DNA from: Leptospira stimsonii
Lineage (GTDB): Bacteria; Spirochaetota; Leptospiria; Leptospirales; Leptospiraceae
Assembly (NCBI RefSeq): GCF_003545875.1
Contig: NZ_QHCS01000007.1
Coordinates: 1-64,000 of the forward strand
Direction of reading: 5' to 3'
DNA: 64,000 nucleotides
In this document: positions 41,148 through 49,876 of the stretch, one piece after another
How positions within the stretch are numbered: the first letter of the stretch is position 1
How the letters are laid out: every line of letters starts with the position of its first letter
Notes under the pieces: generated by a model
Database searches by the model: none
The model's input: only the letters and a program-made list of their open reading frames with translations
Told to the model about the DNA's origin: nothing
Program-made: the position numbers and the translations under genes

Positions 41148-41412
41148 TATTCTTATTTTTTGATTTTTCTCTTTGTTTCGATTTGAGTTCGTTTGGATCC
41201 GAAGAAACGAATTTTTTTGATCTCGTTGGGTTTTGCTTCATTCCCATTCGAGTCCGAATGAATTCAATCAAAACAGGATGTCCTCTGGAAGAATGGAGTT
41301 CTCACCATCTTTCCAGTTTTTTGGGAGCCGAAAAATTCTTTCTGGAGAGTGGCATTTTTTTTGTGGGAGAAATTTGAATTCCTACTTTAGGATGGATCCT
41401 TTTCTATCTCCG
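41148..41412. other. AT-rich spacer before the 107-bp repeat
   Basis: No gene recognised. A diverged copy of the dispersed core lies near 41372-41390 (TGAATTCCTACTTTAGG), leading into the tandem repeat. Confidence 0.4.
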
Positions 41413-41755
41413 TGAGAGCTCCCCCAATCATTGGTAGCACAAATCAAGACCAATTCTTGAAATTCCTAAAAAAGTGTGAATTCCTACTTTCGGACGATGA
41501 CGATCCTTTTCTTTCCCTGTGAGAGTTCCCCCAATCATTGGTAGCACAAATCAAGACCGATTCTTGAAACGACTAAAAAAGTATGAGTTCCTACTTTCGG
41601 ACGATGACGATCCTTTTCTTTCCCTGTGAGAGTTCCCCCAATCATTGGTAGCACAAATCAAGACCGATTCTTGAAATTCCTAAAAAAGTACGAGTTCCTA
41701 CTTTCGGACGATGACGATCCTTTTCTTTCCCTGTGAGAGTTCCCCCAATCATTTA
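41413..41755. repeat. Tandem repeat, about 107-bp unit, 3.2 copies
   Basis: Units start at 41413, 41519, 41626 and 41733 (periods 106, 107, 107; the last is only about 22 bases). Each begins with GTGAGAGTTCCCCCAATCAT, contains G-T-A-G-C-A-C-A-A-A-T-C-A-A-G-A-C-C, and carries a copy of the dispersed core (GAGTTCCTACTTTCGG or a one-base variant), then GACGATGACGATCC. Later units differ from each other by a few bases, so the array is fairly recent or homogenised. Confidence 0.9.
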
Positions 41756-41800
41756 TTCAGCAAAACAAACCACTGAAAAGAATGCCGTGGGAACTCACAC

Positions 41801-42658
41801 TCAACCAGGAGGAAGAGGAATCCGTTCTACTTCACCGGGGACAACCGGAAACCGTTCTTCCTTCCAATCGAGTTTGGCCCTTTCGATTCTTTCTTGAGAA
41901 GTGGAAACAAAGTTCCACCAAAGATGGCGGCTTTCCGGAAGAGGAACTCCTCCCAGGAGAATCGCGCGAACTCCCTCTTTGGAAGAAAAAGAAATCGTTT
42001 CTCCAAGATCAAAGACCGCCATCTGACCTACCTCGACCTGATTCCCCTGAACGTCCAAACTTCCTCTCGCGACGTAGAGGGCCGATTCTTGATCGGAAGG
42101 AATCTTCCATTCCACTTTGGCACCGGACTTTGCTTCGAGATCTCCATAAAAGAGAGTGGAATAAACTTTCACGGGGGAACGTTCTCCCAAAAATTCTCCC
42201 GCGGCAAGACGGAACTCCCAGAGATCCCCGGAAAGAACAGGAATTTGTCCACGGTCGAGATGAAAGAATTCCGGATCGACTTCTTCGGATTCTTTCGGAA
42301 GCGCAACCCAAGTTTGAATTCCTTCCAAAAAGGAAAAGTTCGGATCTAACTGAGAACGTTCGCTGTGAACGATTCCGGAACCGGCCGTCATCCAATTGAT
42401 TTCGAAAGGACGAATCGGCATTTCGGTTCCGATGCTGTCCCGATGCAAAATAACCCCATCATAGAGATACGTGATCGTCGCAAGACCGATATGAGGATGA
42501 GCGCGAACCACAAGTTCCTTCCCGGAAAGAATCGGAACGGGACCCATATGATCCACAAAAACAAAAGGACCGACATGACGTGCCTCAAAGGAAGGAAGAA
42601 TTCTTCGAACCCGGAAATTGTCCCCGAGATCTTTGAGAATGGAAGAGATGATTTTCAT
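41801..42658 (-). CDS. Pirin-family protein
   Basis: A 285-residue bicupin. The metal-binding residues of the N-terminal cupin are present: H54 and H56 in R-A-H-P-H-I-G, H98 and E100 in I-V-H-S-E-R. Other family marks are H-M-G-P, N-W-M-T-A-G-S-G and a C-terminal half with G-E-F-L-G-E-R-S-P-V. Pirins bind iron and act as quercetin dioxygenases or regulatory proteins; the role here is unknown. A copy of the dispersed core (41787-41800) abuts its 3' end. Confidence 0.9.
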   Translation of the reverse strand: MKIISSILKDLGDNFRVRRILPSFEARHVGPFVFVDHMGPVPILSGKELVVRAHPHIGLATITYLYDGVILHRDSIGTEMPIRPFEINWMTAGSGIVHSERSQLDPNFSFLEGIQTWVALPKESEEVDPEFFHLDRGQIPVLSGDLWEFRLAAGEFLGERSPVKVYSTLFYGDLEAKSGAKVEWKIPSDQESALYVARGSLDVQGNQVEVGQMAVFDLGETISFSSKEGVRAILLGGVPLPESRHLWWNFVSTSQERIERAKLDWKEERFPVVPGEVERIPLPPG

Positions 42659-43064
42659 AGAGTTAGGGTTTAGACTCTTCTCCGAAAGAAATTTGGTAAA
42701 GACGAATTAAGAGAAAAGTGGTCGGAATTTCGATTTCGAATTACGAAGCAACAAAACGAAGAATCCTCAAAATTCGGAATTCCGAGCGGCTTCCTTCCGG
42801 AAGTAAAAAACGAAAAAAGAAATGGAACCGAAAAGCGGAAGGAACCGGGCTCTACGCTTCAATCAGCGAAGCGCCATCGAAAAAAAAACGTCCAAAGCAA
42901 AAGATTCCGAGAAAACGACGGCGCATCGCCGGATTTCCGCTCCGATCCCTTCCGCGGGCCTTCTAAAAAAAGGGGAGAAACTTGGGGAGTTCCCACAATC
43001 TTTCGAAACTAAAACGAACTGGCAAAAAGAGGGAGTTCCTACTTTTTCCCTTCTTAAAGAAAAA
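42659..43064. repeat. Intergenic region with two dispersed-core copies
   Basis: About 400 bases with no convincing gene, although open frames exist on the plus strand. Core copies lie at 42985-42996 (GGGAGTTCCCAC) and 43031-43047 (GGGAGTTCCTACTTTTT), 46 bases apart. The 42820-42960 part is GC-rich with several short inverted repeats. Confidence 0.5.
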
Positions 43065-43832
43065 CTATCTCTTTCCTTCCGCTTTTGCGAAATTGATTTC
43101 TTGAGAACAATAAAGATTCGCATGTGCCAATTCCGTTTCTGCCTGGGACTTCAACCAATCCGAGTCTTTCTGAAACTTCTCGTTTACGAGATCATAGATT
43201 CTAATATCCTTCGAATCGGAATGGCTCACGACATGATTTTCTTCTTTTCTAAATTCTTTTCTCCAGTTATTCACGAAATCCAAGAGTTTATATTTACGAA
43301 ACGTTGATAGGTTCTCTTTTGCGGTTTCACAGTTTTGAATCAGTTCTTCCACGGCCGCCTTCGCGATCTTGTCTTCCTCCTTCTCTCGAATCTTCCGATA
43401 AGCGATCGTAATCAAACCCACTGTCAAAACCGTCTCCACGGCTCCCGGAATCGGAACGATAAGAGCTATCAAAACCGCGGCGACCAATTGCCTTTTGATC
43501 GAGGTGCTGTTTTTTTCAAGCTCCAATCCGTGTTTTTTGATCTCTTCGATCTGCCTGTCGAAACGTTCCAGGAGAGGTTTGTGAACCTTCTCCTCAAATT
43601 GTTTGAGTTTTTCCTCCGCTTCCTTGTATTTTGTTCTCACTCCGATCTTGGAAGAAAAGACTTGCCCGTCTTGATTGATATATCCCATAAGAATTCTCTG
43701 ATTCGGAGGAATCACCGACGGTTTTTCCCTAGGAAACGTAGAACAACCGGAAAAAAGAAACAAGGTCGGCAAGGAAAAGGAACAGACAATCCATTTTGCG
43801 TTTCGTATATTCCAGATTCTTAATTTCTTCAT
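43065..43832 (-). CDS. Lipoprotein with coiled-coil and hydrophobic segment
   Basis: A 255-residue predicted lipoprotein (L-F-S-G-C, Cys30; signal preceded by a basic leader) with a good GAAGGAAT ribosome binding site. Residues about 68-112 form a charged coiled-coil (E-A-E-E-K-L-K-Q-F-E-E-K). A strongly hydrophobic stretch follows (about 113-145, with a P-I-P-G-A-V-E turn), possibly a membrane hairpin. A second helical region reaches the C-terminus. No family is recognised. Confidence 0.6.
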   Translation of the reverse strand: MKKLRIWNIRNAKWIVCSFSLPTLFLFSGCSTFPREKPSVIPPNQRILMGYINQDGQVFSSKIGVRTKYKEAEEKLKQFEEKVHKPLLERFDRQIEEIKKHGLELEKNSTSIKRQLVAAVLIALIVPIPGAVETVLTVGLITIAYRKIREKEEDKIAKAAVEELIQNCETAKENLSTFRKYKLLDFVNNWRKEFRKEENHVVSHSDSKDIRIYDLVNEKFQKDSDWLKSQAETELAHANLYCSQEINFAKAEGKR

Positions 43833-43872
43833 ATTCCTTCTCCGAAACGAATTTCAATCCTAACATTATAAA

Positions 43873-45087
43873 TTAAGAATGATGTTTTCTAAGGGATCCT
43901 ACGGCGATCCAAAGACTCAGCAATGTTAAAATAACTCCCATCCAAAGAGGCGCTTCGGGCGAATAAAAAGGGGCATTCTTTCCCGTAAAATACGCAAACA
44001 ACCCGGTCATCAAAAGTGGACCGATGATCGCGGTGACACTTGTCAAACTCGTAAGAGCTCCTTGTAATTCTCCCTGCTCGTTTTCGGGAACCTGAGAAGA
44101 CATGATTCCCTGCAAAGGAGGCATCGCGATTCCTCCAAAACAATAGGGAATCAGAAAGACGAACATCATCCAACTTTGAGTGGCAAGCGCGAATAACGCA
44201 TATCCGAGCGCGCTCAAAGCCAAACCAAGATAAATACTCCGATTCTGACCGAGGATCGGAAGAATCAATCGAATCAGTACACCGAGAGTGAGCGCATAAA
44301 CGAACCCCACTACCCCGAGAGAATACCCGACCATCTCTTCGTCCCACTGAAACTTTTCCATCGTATAATAATTCCAAGTTCCCTGAACCGCGTGAGCGGC
44401 GGTGTTGATTAGGAAAAACGCGACGACCAATCCTAAGATCATAGGATAACGTTCTAGATTGAGAAGAGAACCGATTGGATTCGATTTTTTCCATTCAAAC
44501 TTCCTTCGATTCTCCTTAGATAAGGATTCCGGTAGAATAAAAAATCCGAAAAGCCAGTTGATCAGAGTCAGACCCGCCGCGGCCAAAAAAGGTGCCCGAG
44601 ATCCGTATTGCCCCAAAAGACCTCCGAGAACGGGACCGATGATAAAACCGAGTCCAAAGGCCGCCCCTAAGATTCCAAAATTCGCCGCTCGCTTTTCCGG
44701 AGGACTGATATCCGCAATGTACGCGTATCCAGTCGTAAAACTTGCTCCCATGATACCCGCAATGACACGTCCGACAAACAACCAGAAGATGGAAGGAGCA
44801 AAGGCTAAAAATAAATAATCCAGAGTAAAACCGAATAAGGAGGCAAGAAGAATGGGTCTTCTCCCAAAACGATCACTCAAACTACCCACAAAAGGGGCGC
44901 TTACGAATTGAACGAGAGAATAGGCAAACATAAGCCCTCCACCGGTCAAAGCGGCCTCGCTCAACGTGCCCTGGGTCAACTCTTGAATTAATTTCGGGAG
45001 AACGGGGATGATAATTCCAAATCCGATGACATCGATGAGGACGGTTACAAAGATAAAACCTAAAGCGGCGGGACGTCTAGCATTCAT
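43873..45087 (-). CDS. Tet-type MFS exporter
   Basis: A 404-residue, 12-helix major facilitator. The family marks are D-V-I-G-F-G-I-I-I-P-V-L-P, the loop G-S-L-S-D-R-F-G-R-R-P-I (MFS motif A) and R-V-I-A-G-I-M-G-A-S-F-T-T-G-Y. These match the TCR/Tet-like DHA1 drug exporters. The substrate is unknown; in most genomes this subfamily is not linked to tetracycline resistance without evidence. Confidence 0.86.
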   Translation of the reverse strand: MNARRPAALGFIFVTVLIDVIGFGIIIPVLPKLIQELTQGTLSEAALTGGGLMFAYSLVQFVSAPFVGSLSDRFGRRPILLASLFGFTLDYLFLAFAPSIFWLFVGRVIAGIMGASFTTGYAYIADISPPEKRAANFGILGAAFGLGFIIGPVLGGLLGQYGSRAPFLAAAGLTLINWLFGFFILPESLSKENRRKFEWKKSNPIGSLLNLERYPMILGLVVAFFLINTAAHAVQGTWNYYTMEKFQWDEEMVGYSLGVVGFVYALTLGVLIRLILPILGQNRSIYLGLALSALGYALFALATQSWMMFVFLIPYCFGGIAMPPLQGIMSSQVPENEQGELQGALTSLTSVTAIIGPLLMTGLFAYFTGKNAPFYSPEAPLWMGVILTLLSLWIAVGSLRKHHS

Positions 45088-45245
45088 AAAAGAAAACTAA
45101 ACAAATAGTAAGCACGAGGTCAACGAAAAATAAAGGATATTCTTGAATCTTAGGATCGTTTATCCGTGAAAGAGTTCCTAACGCTGGAGACTCTTTCTAA
45201 ATTTTGTATTAAGAAAATCGATTTTTCATTCTACGGTTTTATTCT

Positions 45246-45893
45246 ATGACCCGCACTTTTGACGAAGATGAATTTTATAAGATCTGTGATCGCCTCTTTG
45301 AGATCGATTCCGATCTACATTCCATTTATTTAAAATACGGATATCCTCCTTTTTGGAGCCGAAAACCGAATTTTGAAACTTTGATTCATATCGTTTTGGA
45401 ACAGCAGGTTTCTCTCGCCTCCGCGAAAGCCGCTCTGGATAAGCTTAAGAAAAAAATTGGGATCGTGACCGCAAAAAAAATCGTTTTATTAAGCGACTTG
45501 GAACTTCGGGAATGTTATTTCAGCCGGCAAAAGACGGTTTACGCGAAAGAACTCGCAAAAGCGGTTCTCGAAAAACAAATCGTGATCTCTCAATTAAAGG
45601 ATCTTCCCGAGGAAACGATACGGACTCGACTCACAGCGATCAAAGGAATCGGAAATTGGACCGTCGACATATACCTTTTGATGGCCCTCCACCGGACCGA
45701 CATTTTTCCGATCGGGGACCTCGCCTTACTTCAATCTCTAAAAAAGGTAAAGCGACTTCCTCCTCAAACTTCTCAGGAAAGAATCCGAAAACTCAGTGAG
45801 AAATGGGAACCATATCGTTCGATCGCGACGATGCTCTTCTGGCATTCTTATCTTGAAGAAAGAAAAAGACGTTCGAAAGAGAAAACGTCTTAG
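45246..45893 (+). CDS. AlkA-like DNA glycosylase (HhH-GPD family)
   Basis: A 215-residue DNA glycosylase. It has L-E-Q-Q-V-S-L-A-S-A, the helix-hairpin-helix I-K-G-I-G-N-W-T-V-D (residues 132-141) and the catalytic aspartate (D158 in F-P-I-G-D). This places it with 3-methyladenine glycosylases of the AlkA class. It would excise alkylated purines. The other alkylation-repair gene in this window (32041) has a different fold, so the two are complementary. Confidence 0.85.
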   Translation: MTRTFDEDEFYKICDRLFEIDSDLHSIYLKYGYPPFWSRKPNFETLIHIVLEQQVSLASAKAALDKLKKKIGIVTAKKIVLLSDLELRECYFSRQKTVYAKELAKAVLEKQIVISQLKDLPEETIRTRLTAIKGIGNWTVDIYLLMALHRTDIFPIGDLALLQSLKKVKRLPPQTSQERIRKLSEKWEPYRSIATMLFWHSYLEERKRRSKEKTS

Positions 45894-46022
45894 TCTCGAA
45901 GCGCTTAACCTTTCTCGAAACATTTTACCAATCGTATCTAATTTCATTCTTCGGTGATTCGGGTTGAATCCTCGTTGTTCATCTTGTAAAAGAAGTAAGA
46001 ACGCACTATGTTATTTAAAGAA

Positions 46023-46562
46023 TCATTTTCTTCCTTCAAGAGAATGTAGGAAATTCTCAAACGTGTTCGTTCCATCTTTGGTGAAACCTTCCGTTCTTAA
46101 AAGAACTTCCTGATTCGCATCCAGGACAAGCACCGTAGGCAAGCCGACGATTTTGATCTGAGAATAACTTGCTGAGAGAGGATCGATCAGAACCTCCGTA
46201 TCCTTTTCTAATTTTAGAATTTTAGAATATTCTTGTCCTGTAAGAAAATCGTCTCCTACGAAAATCACCCAGAATCGAATCCTAAACTCTCCTCGAGACG
46301 AAAGATTCGCCTCCTTCGTAAGACGCTGAAGAACCGGAACCTGCTCCTTACAAGGCTGACACGTGGAACCCGTAAAGTTCAAAATCAAGATATCTTTTTT
46401 GGAAAATTCCCTAAGAGAATCGGAAAGAACGGTTCTTTCCCATTTCAGATTGTAAAAGGCAAAATTAGAAAGGGGTTCGGAGAACCCGGTTCCCAAAGGA
46501 ATCAACAAAAGGAACAGGAAGGAAATATTTTTTTTAGAAGGAAAGAAAGGAAGAAACTTCAT
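46023..46562 (-). CDS. TlpA-like thioredoxin-fold protein
   Basis: A 179-residue exported protein (signal residues about 8-28). The thioredoxin motif S-T-C-Q-P-C has the active cysteines at 68 and 71, followed by a G-L-P-T-V cis-proline loop (about residue 138). A TlpA/ResA-type disulfide reductase of the periplasm is likely; the target is unknown. Confidence 0.8.
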   Translation of the reverse strand: MKFLPFFPSKKNISFLFLLLIPLGTGFSEPLSNFAFYNLKWERTVLSDSLREFSKKDILILNFTGSTCQPCKEQVPVLQRLTKEANLSSRGEFRIRFWVIFVGDDFLTGQEYSKILKLEKDTEVLIDPLSASYSQIKIVGLPTVLVLDANQEVLLRTEGFTKDGTNTFENFLHSLEGRK

Positions 46563-46688
46563 TGAATTCGATATTTTCGCTCAGAATTGCTTTTTTATAA
46601 GAGAAAGTAAATCTCAATTTGAGAAATTCAAATAATTGTTTACTTTTCCAATTTTTAAAAAGACCTTAACGAAAATAGGACGATCACG

Positions 46689-48704
46689 ATGCGCATTTGG
46701 ATTCCTCTTCTATTACTTTTTGTATGGATTCCTTTCTCGATCTTTGCGCAGACAAAACCTTCTAAAATTTACGTCCATAAATTGAAAGTTAACGGAAATG
46801 TTGAAACCGGCTTAGAAAATCGCTTTCGAAACGGGATCATCAATTCGGTCTTACACAACTTCGAAGGAAAATATACGATCGTGGACGACGAATCTATGGT
46901 CGTTCTTTATAAACAATTGGAAGCCCTTCAAAAGATGGATTGTTCGGATGAAATCTGTTTAAAACAGATCGCCGATGCGATCGACGCAAACGAAGTCATT
47001 TCGGGAACGATCTCTTCCAAAAACGGATTGATCTACGTTTCTCTTCGAAACCAAACAAGAGATTCCAAAACGCTTTCTTATTCGATCAAGTCCACGTTTC
47101 AGATGGAATTTCCCGAATTTCTGATGGATTATTACGCCGGAGAAACGGGAAGAAAACTCATCGATCCGAAATACAATCCGGACCTCAACCAGATTCCGGC
47201 ATCCACGAGCGGGAACATGAGCGTCGCGTTCTTAAAGATCAAGCCGGTTCCCGGTACCGATCTCAATTCTATGGAATTTAAGACTTCCGATAAAATTTTA
47301 GAAGGAGTTTTGGAGGAAGTAAGAGAAGAATTGGATCAGGCGGCAAAATATACACTTTCAAAAGATTATTCGGAATCGACAGAAATCTATGCTCGCATCT
47401 TACACGCGTTTAACGAACGACTTTCGGAAGAATCTCGTAAAAAATTGGAATCATTCGTCAAACAGATCCAGACGAGTATCACGAACAATTACAGTTTGGA
47501 ATATAAGGAAAAGATAAACGATATAGATCGGGATCTTTTCGAACCCAAAAAACAAACACCGGAAGATCTTGGGAAACACCTAAACGCCTATGTCTTGTTA
47601 GCCGAAGAATATTCTTCCAAAGTTCCGGAAAAACACAGACAAATTCAAATTCAACAAAGTATTCAGGAAAGGAAGGACCAAGTCGAATCCGCTTTGTTCT
47701 CCTTGAGAGAAAAAGAAGCTGATCGGGCGTATTCCATTTTTGATTTTTCGCTCGCGTCCAAATTGTACGGAAGTCTTTTGAAGGATCTCGTTTCCAAAAC
47801 AGGATCCCAATTTAAATCACTGAAAGATCTAGTTCAGAAGAAGGCCGAGGTCGCGGAAAAGACGGGACGTTCTCACCTTACGAATCGTTTGGAGACACTG
47901 TATCTTCGGATTGAAAAAGAATTCACAGTTGAAGCGTTGTCTTCCACGGAAGAGGAAAAAGAGGAGCGCCAAAACGCGATTCATGAGGCCTTTCGAGACG
48001 GAATCGTAACCTTAGCAAAGTCGGAGTTCACCAGCCTTTCACAAATTGAAAGAATCAAAAAAGAAATCAAAAAAGTGAATCAAAAACTCAAGGAACCCAT
48101 TTCTCTTCAGGAACAATTGGATTCACTTTTACACGAAGGTTTGGAAACGCAGAATCCGACTCAGATCATCAACAGTCATCAGCTTGGCGCAGATTGGGAA
48201 TCTAAGACCGGACTTTTCTGGGGCTCCGCTAAATCCAAATTAAGGGACATTTTAGAAACCGCGGTTAAACTTCCGAATCCGAACGGTGAATTCAGGAAAC
48301 TACTCAACATCCACTACCAGAGCGCGCAAACCGAAATGGAAAAATCGGAAAAAACCACGTCTAATTCTAAGAATATTCTAAATTCAGAATATTCTAAGAA
48401 AAAGATAAAGAGGCAACTTTCTCAAAAAGAAACGTATTGGGAATCCGCAAAAGGAACTTTTAACTGGTATCAGGCGAGTCAAATTTGTAGTTCTCGGGAT
48501 CTTCGTCTGCCCACTATCGATGAATTAGAAGATTCTTATGAAAGCGGGGAAACAGAATCTTGGACGACAAACGACGAGGAAAGACGGTATTGGTCTTCTT
48601 CGATTTCCATGGGAGAAAACGGCGCCTACAATCTTGATGTCTTTAAGGGCGAGATTCGCTGGGATCATCTGAGCAACTACGCCGGAGTTCGTTGTCTTAA
48701 GTAA
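46689..48704 (+). CDS. Large exported coiled-coil protein with C-terminal Lcl/DUF1566 domain
   Basis: A 671-residue exported protein (signal residues 1-21). The N-terminal region (25-130) resembles a beta-propeller-like or FlgH-independent lipoprotein-type domain that I cannot name; it has two cysteines (C-S-D-E-I-C). Residues about 230-530 are strongly helical, with heptad-like charged repeats. The last 80 residues (about 590-671) form an Lcl/DUF1566 module with FNWYQASQIC, D-L-R-L-P-T-I-D-E-L, W-S-S-S and G-V-R-C. The same C-terminal domain occurs in the tandem lipoproteins at 11184 and 12889, so a link to the cell surface is plausible. Confidence 0.72.
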   Translation: MRIWIPLLLLFVWIPFSIFAQTKPSKIYVHKLKVNGNVETGLENRFRNGIINSVLHNFEGKYTIVDDESMVVLYKQLEALQKMDCSDEICLKQIADAIDANEVISGTISSKNGLIYVSLRNQTRDSKTLSYSIKSTFQMEFPEFLMDYYAGETGRKLIDPKYNPDLNQIPASTSGNMSVAFLKIKPVPGTDLNSMEFKTSDKILEGVLEEVREELDQAAKYTLSKDYSESTEIYARILHAFNERLSEESRKKLESFVKQIQTSITNNYSLEYKEKINDIDRDLFEPKKQTPEDLGKHLNAYVLLAEEYSSKVPEKHRQIQIQQSIQERKDQVESALFSLREKEADRAYSIFDFSLASKLYGSLLKDLVSKTGSQFKSLKDLVQKKAEVAEKTGRSHLTNRLETLYLRIEKEFTVEALSSTEEEKEERQNAIHEAFRDGIVTLAKSEFTSLSQIERIKKEIKKVNQKLKEPISLQEQLDSLLHEGLETQNPTQIINSHQLGADWESKTGLFWGSAKSKLRDILETAVKLPNPNGEFRKLLNIHYQSAQTEMEKSEKTTSNSKNILNSEYSKKKIKRQLSQKETYWESAKGTFNWYQASQICSSRDLRLPTIDELEDSYESGETESWTTNDEERRYWSSSISMGENGAYNLDVFKGEIRWDHLSNYAGVRCLK

Positions 48705-48807
48705 AACTTAAAACGGTCGTCGAATTGAACTTCCGAGCATAAGAATTCCATCTTCGGTTTGAAAGAGTGGCCTTCGTTTTCTTTTTTTGAAAGAGTACGT
48801 CGCTTTT

Positions 48808-49398
48808 TTAGTCCGGAAACCAATCTCGATAATCTAAGACGAAAAAAATGGAAGCAGGTTCGGTTTGAAGCCGTCTTGTTACCTGATTTTCTAATAAATC
48901 TAGATCGAGAATATAACTGTAATATCTGTGAAAAGTGGGAGCTCCCGCATTCACGGTTTGCACAATAGAATCTCCGACTCCCAATTCTTCCAACCAAAGC
49001 AGATAATTAAAAAGATAACACCTGGAAACACCGTGGGCTTGCGCCAGTGTCCCTAAAAAGATCCAACTTCCCGTACTTAAGCGGACATTCATTCGCTTCA
49101 TCTTTCCAATTCCAGGACTCGGCTGATACAAAGTCTTTCCGGCCTTTTTTCCAAGACGTTTCGTCGCGGTTAAATATTTCCCATACGTCCTCAACAGTTG
49201 CGGAATTTTTTTGGGAAGCGCCCTTGCGTTTTTCTCTCCCCAACGTTTCAACGTACGTTCCGGAATCAGAACCGTTACGGTTTCCATTCTATTTTCCTGG
49301 AGCCTGGATGTAATTTCTTCGTTTTGGTTGAAAGCTAAGTAACCCATACCCTTTTCGGTTCCGTCATTTTTCGATTTGGGCGCGCTTTTTTCATACAA
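48808..49398 (-). CDS. DUF1564 protein (Leptospira-restricted family)
   Basis: A 196-residue protein whose C-terminal half fits DUF1564, a family I know only from Leptospira: M-N-V-R-L-S-T-G-S-W-I, H-G-V-S-R-C-Y-L-F-N-Y-L-L-W-L-E and A-P-T-F-H-R-Y-Y. Two segments, T-V-T-V-L-I-P-E-R-T-L-K-R-W and the M-N-V-R-L-S-T block followed by helices, look like strand-helix-helix units, so a ribbon-helix-helix DNA-binding role is possible but unproven. The codons for A-G-A-P-T-F-H (around 48935-48948) match the dispersed repeat core. The start has a weak ribosome binding site. Confidence 0.82.
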   Translation of the reverse strand: MYEKSAPKSKNDGTEKGMGYLAFNQNEEITSRLQENRMETVTVLIPERTLKRWGEKNARALPKKIPQLLRTYGKYLTATKRLGKKAGKTLYQPSPGIGKMKRMNVRLSTGSWIFLGTLAQAHGVSRCYLFNYLLWLEELGVGDSIVQTVNAGAPTFHRYYSYILDLDLLENQVTRRLQTEPASIFFVLDYRDWFPD

Positions 49399-49876
49399 TT
49401 GAATTTTTTTCTCGCTTTGATACCGCGAGCTAACTTTCTTTTCCGCAATTCTTTTTTCGGAATTTTCCCCTGCTCACAGGAAAAAACACCTGCCCCCAAG
49501 CAGGTCGGATCCAATTTCCTTTGAAGCAAAAACGAAAAAAGCATTCGGACCCAATACTAAATGACCCGACAAAACTACGATTCGGAAGAATCAAAGTAAA
49601 TTCATTTCTCTGAATCCTTGAATCACTTTCGTTTTTTTGAATGAAGATTTTTTACTTCCAAAAACGGTTTCTGCAAAAACCTGTGTTTTCTTTTCAACTC
49701 TGTTTATCGTTTTCTATCTTTTGCGTGAGCGGGCCGAAGGGCGCGAAGCGTCCTCGAAGAGGACTGGCCCGTAGGGACGCGACTCGAAGCGCACTTAAGA
49801 AAAAACTTTCTTCACCCCGAATACTCCGCGAAGAGGCACGCCCGAATCTTTATCGGCAAGTTTTTATTTCCATAGT
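49399..49876. other. Gene-free stretch with GC-rich structured segment
   Basis: No convincing gene. A short hairpin (ACCTGC/GCAGGT, 49488-49505, 6-base loop) lies in it. The 49722-49795 segment is GC-rich, with a nested hairpin: inner GTCCTC-gaa-GAGGAC (49750-49764) and outer CGGGCC/GGCCCG (49730-49735 with 49766-49771). Confidence 0.5.

Noticed and set aside
41413..41755. CRISPR array
   Set aside because: The 107-bp units are contiguous with no unique spacers, so it is a tandem repeat, and no cas genes are near.
48371..48396. Repeated AGAATATTCT palindromes
   Set aside because: They lie inside a coding sequence with normal translation (Asn/Ser/Lys-rich linker), so a regulatory role is not supported.
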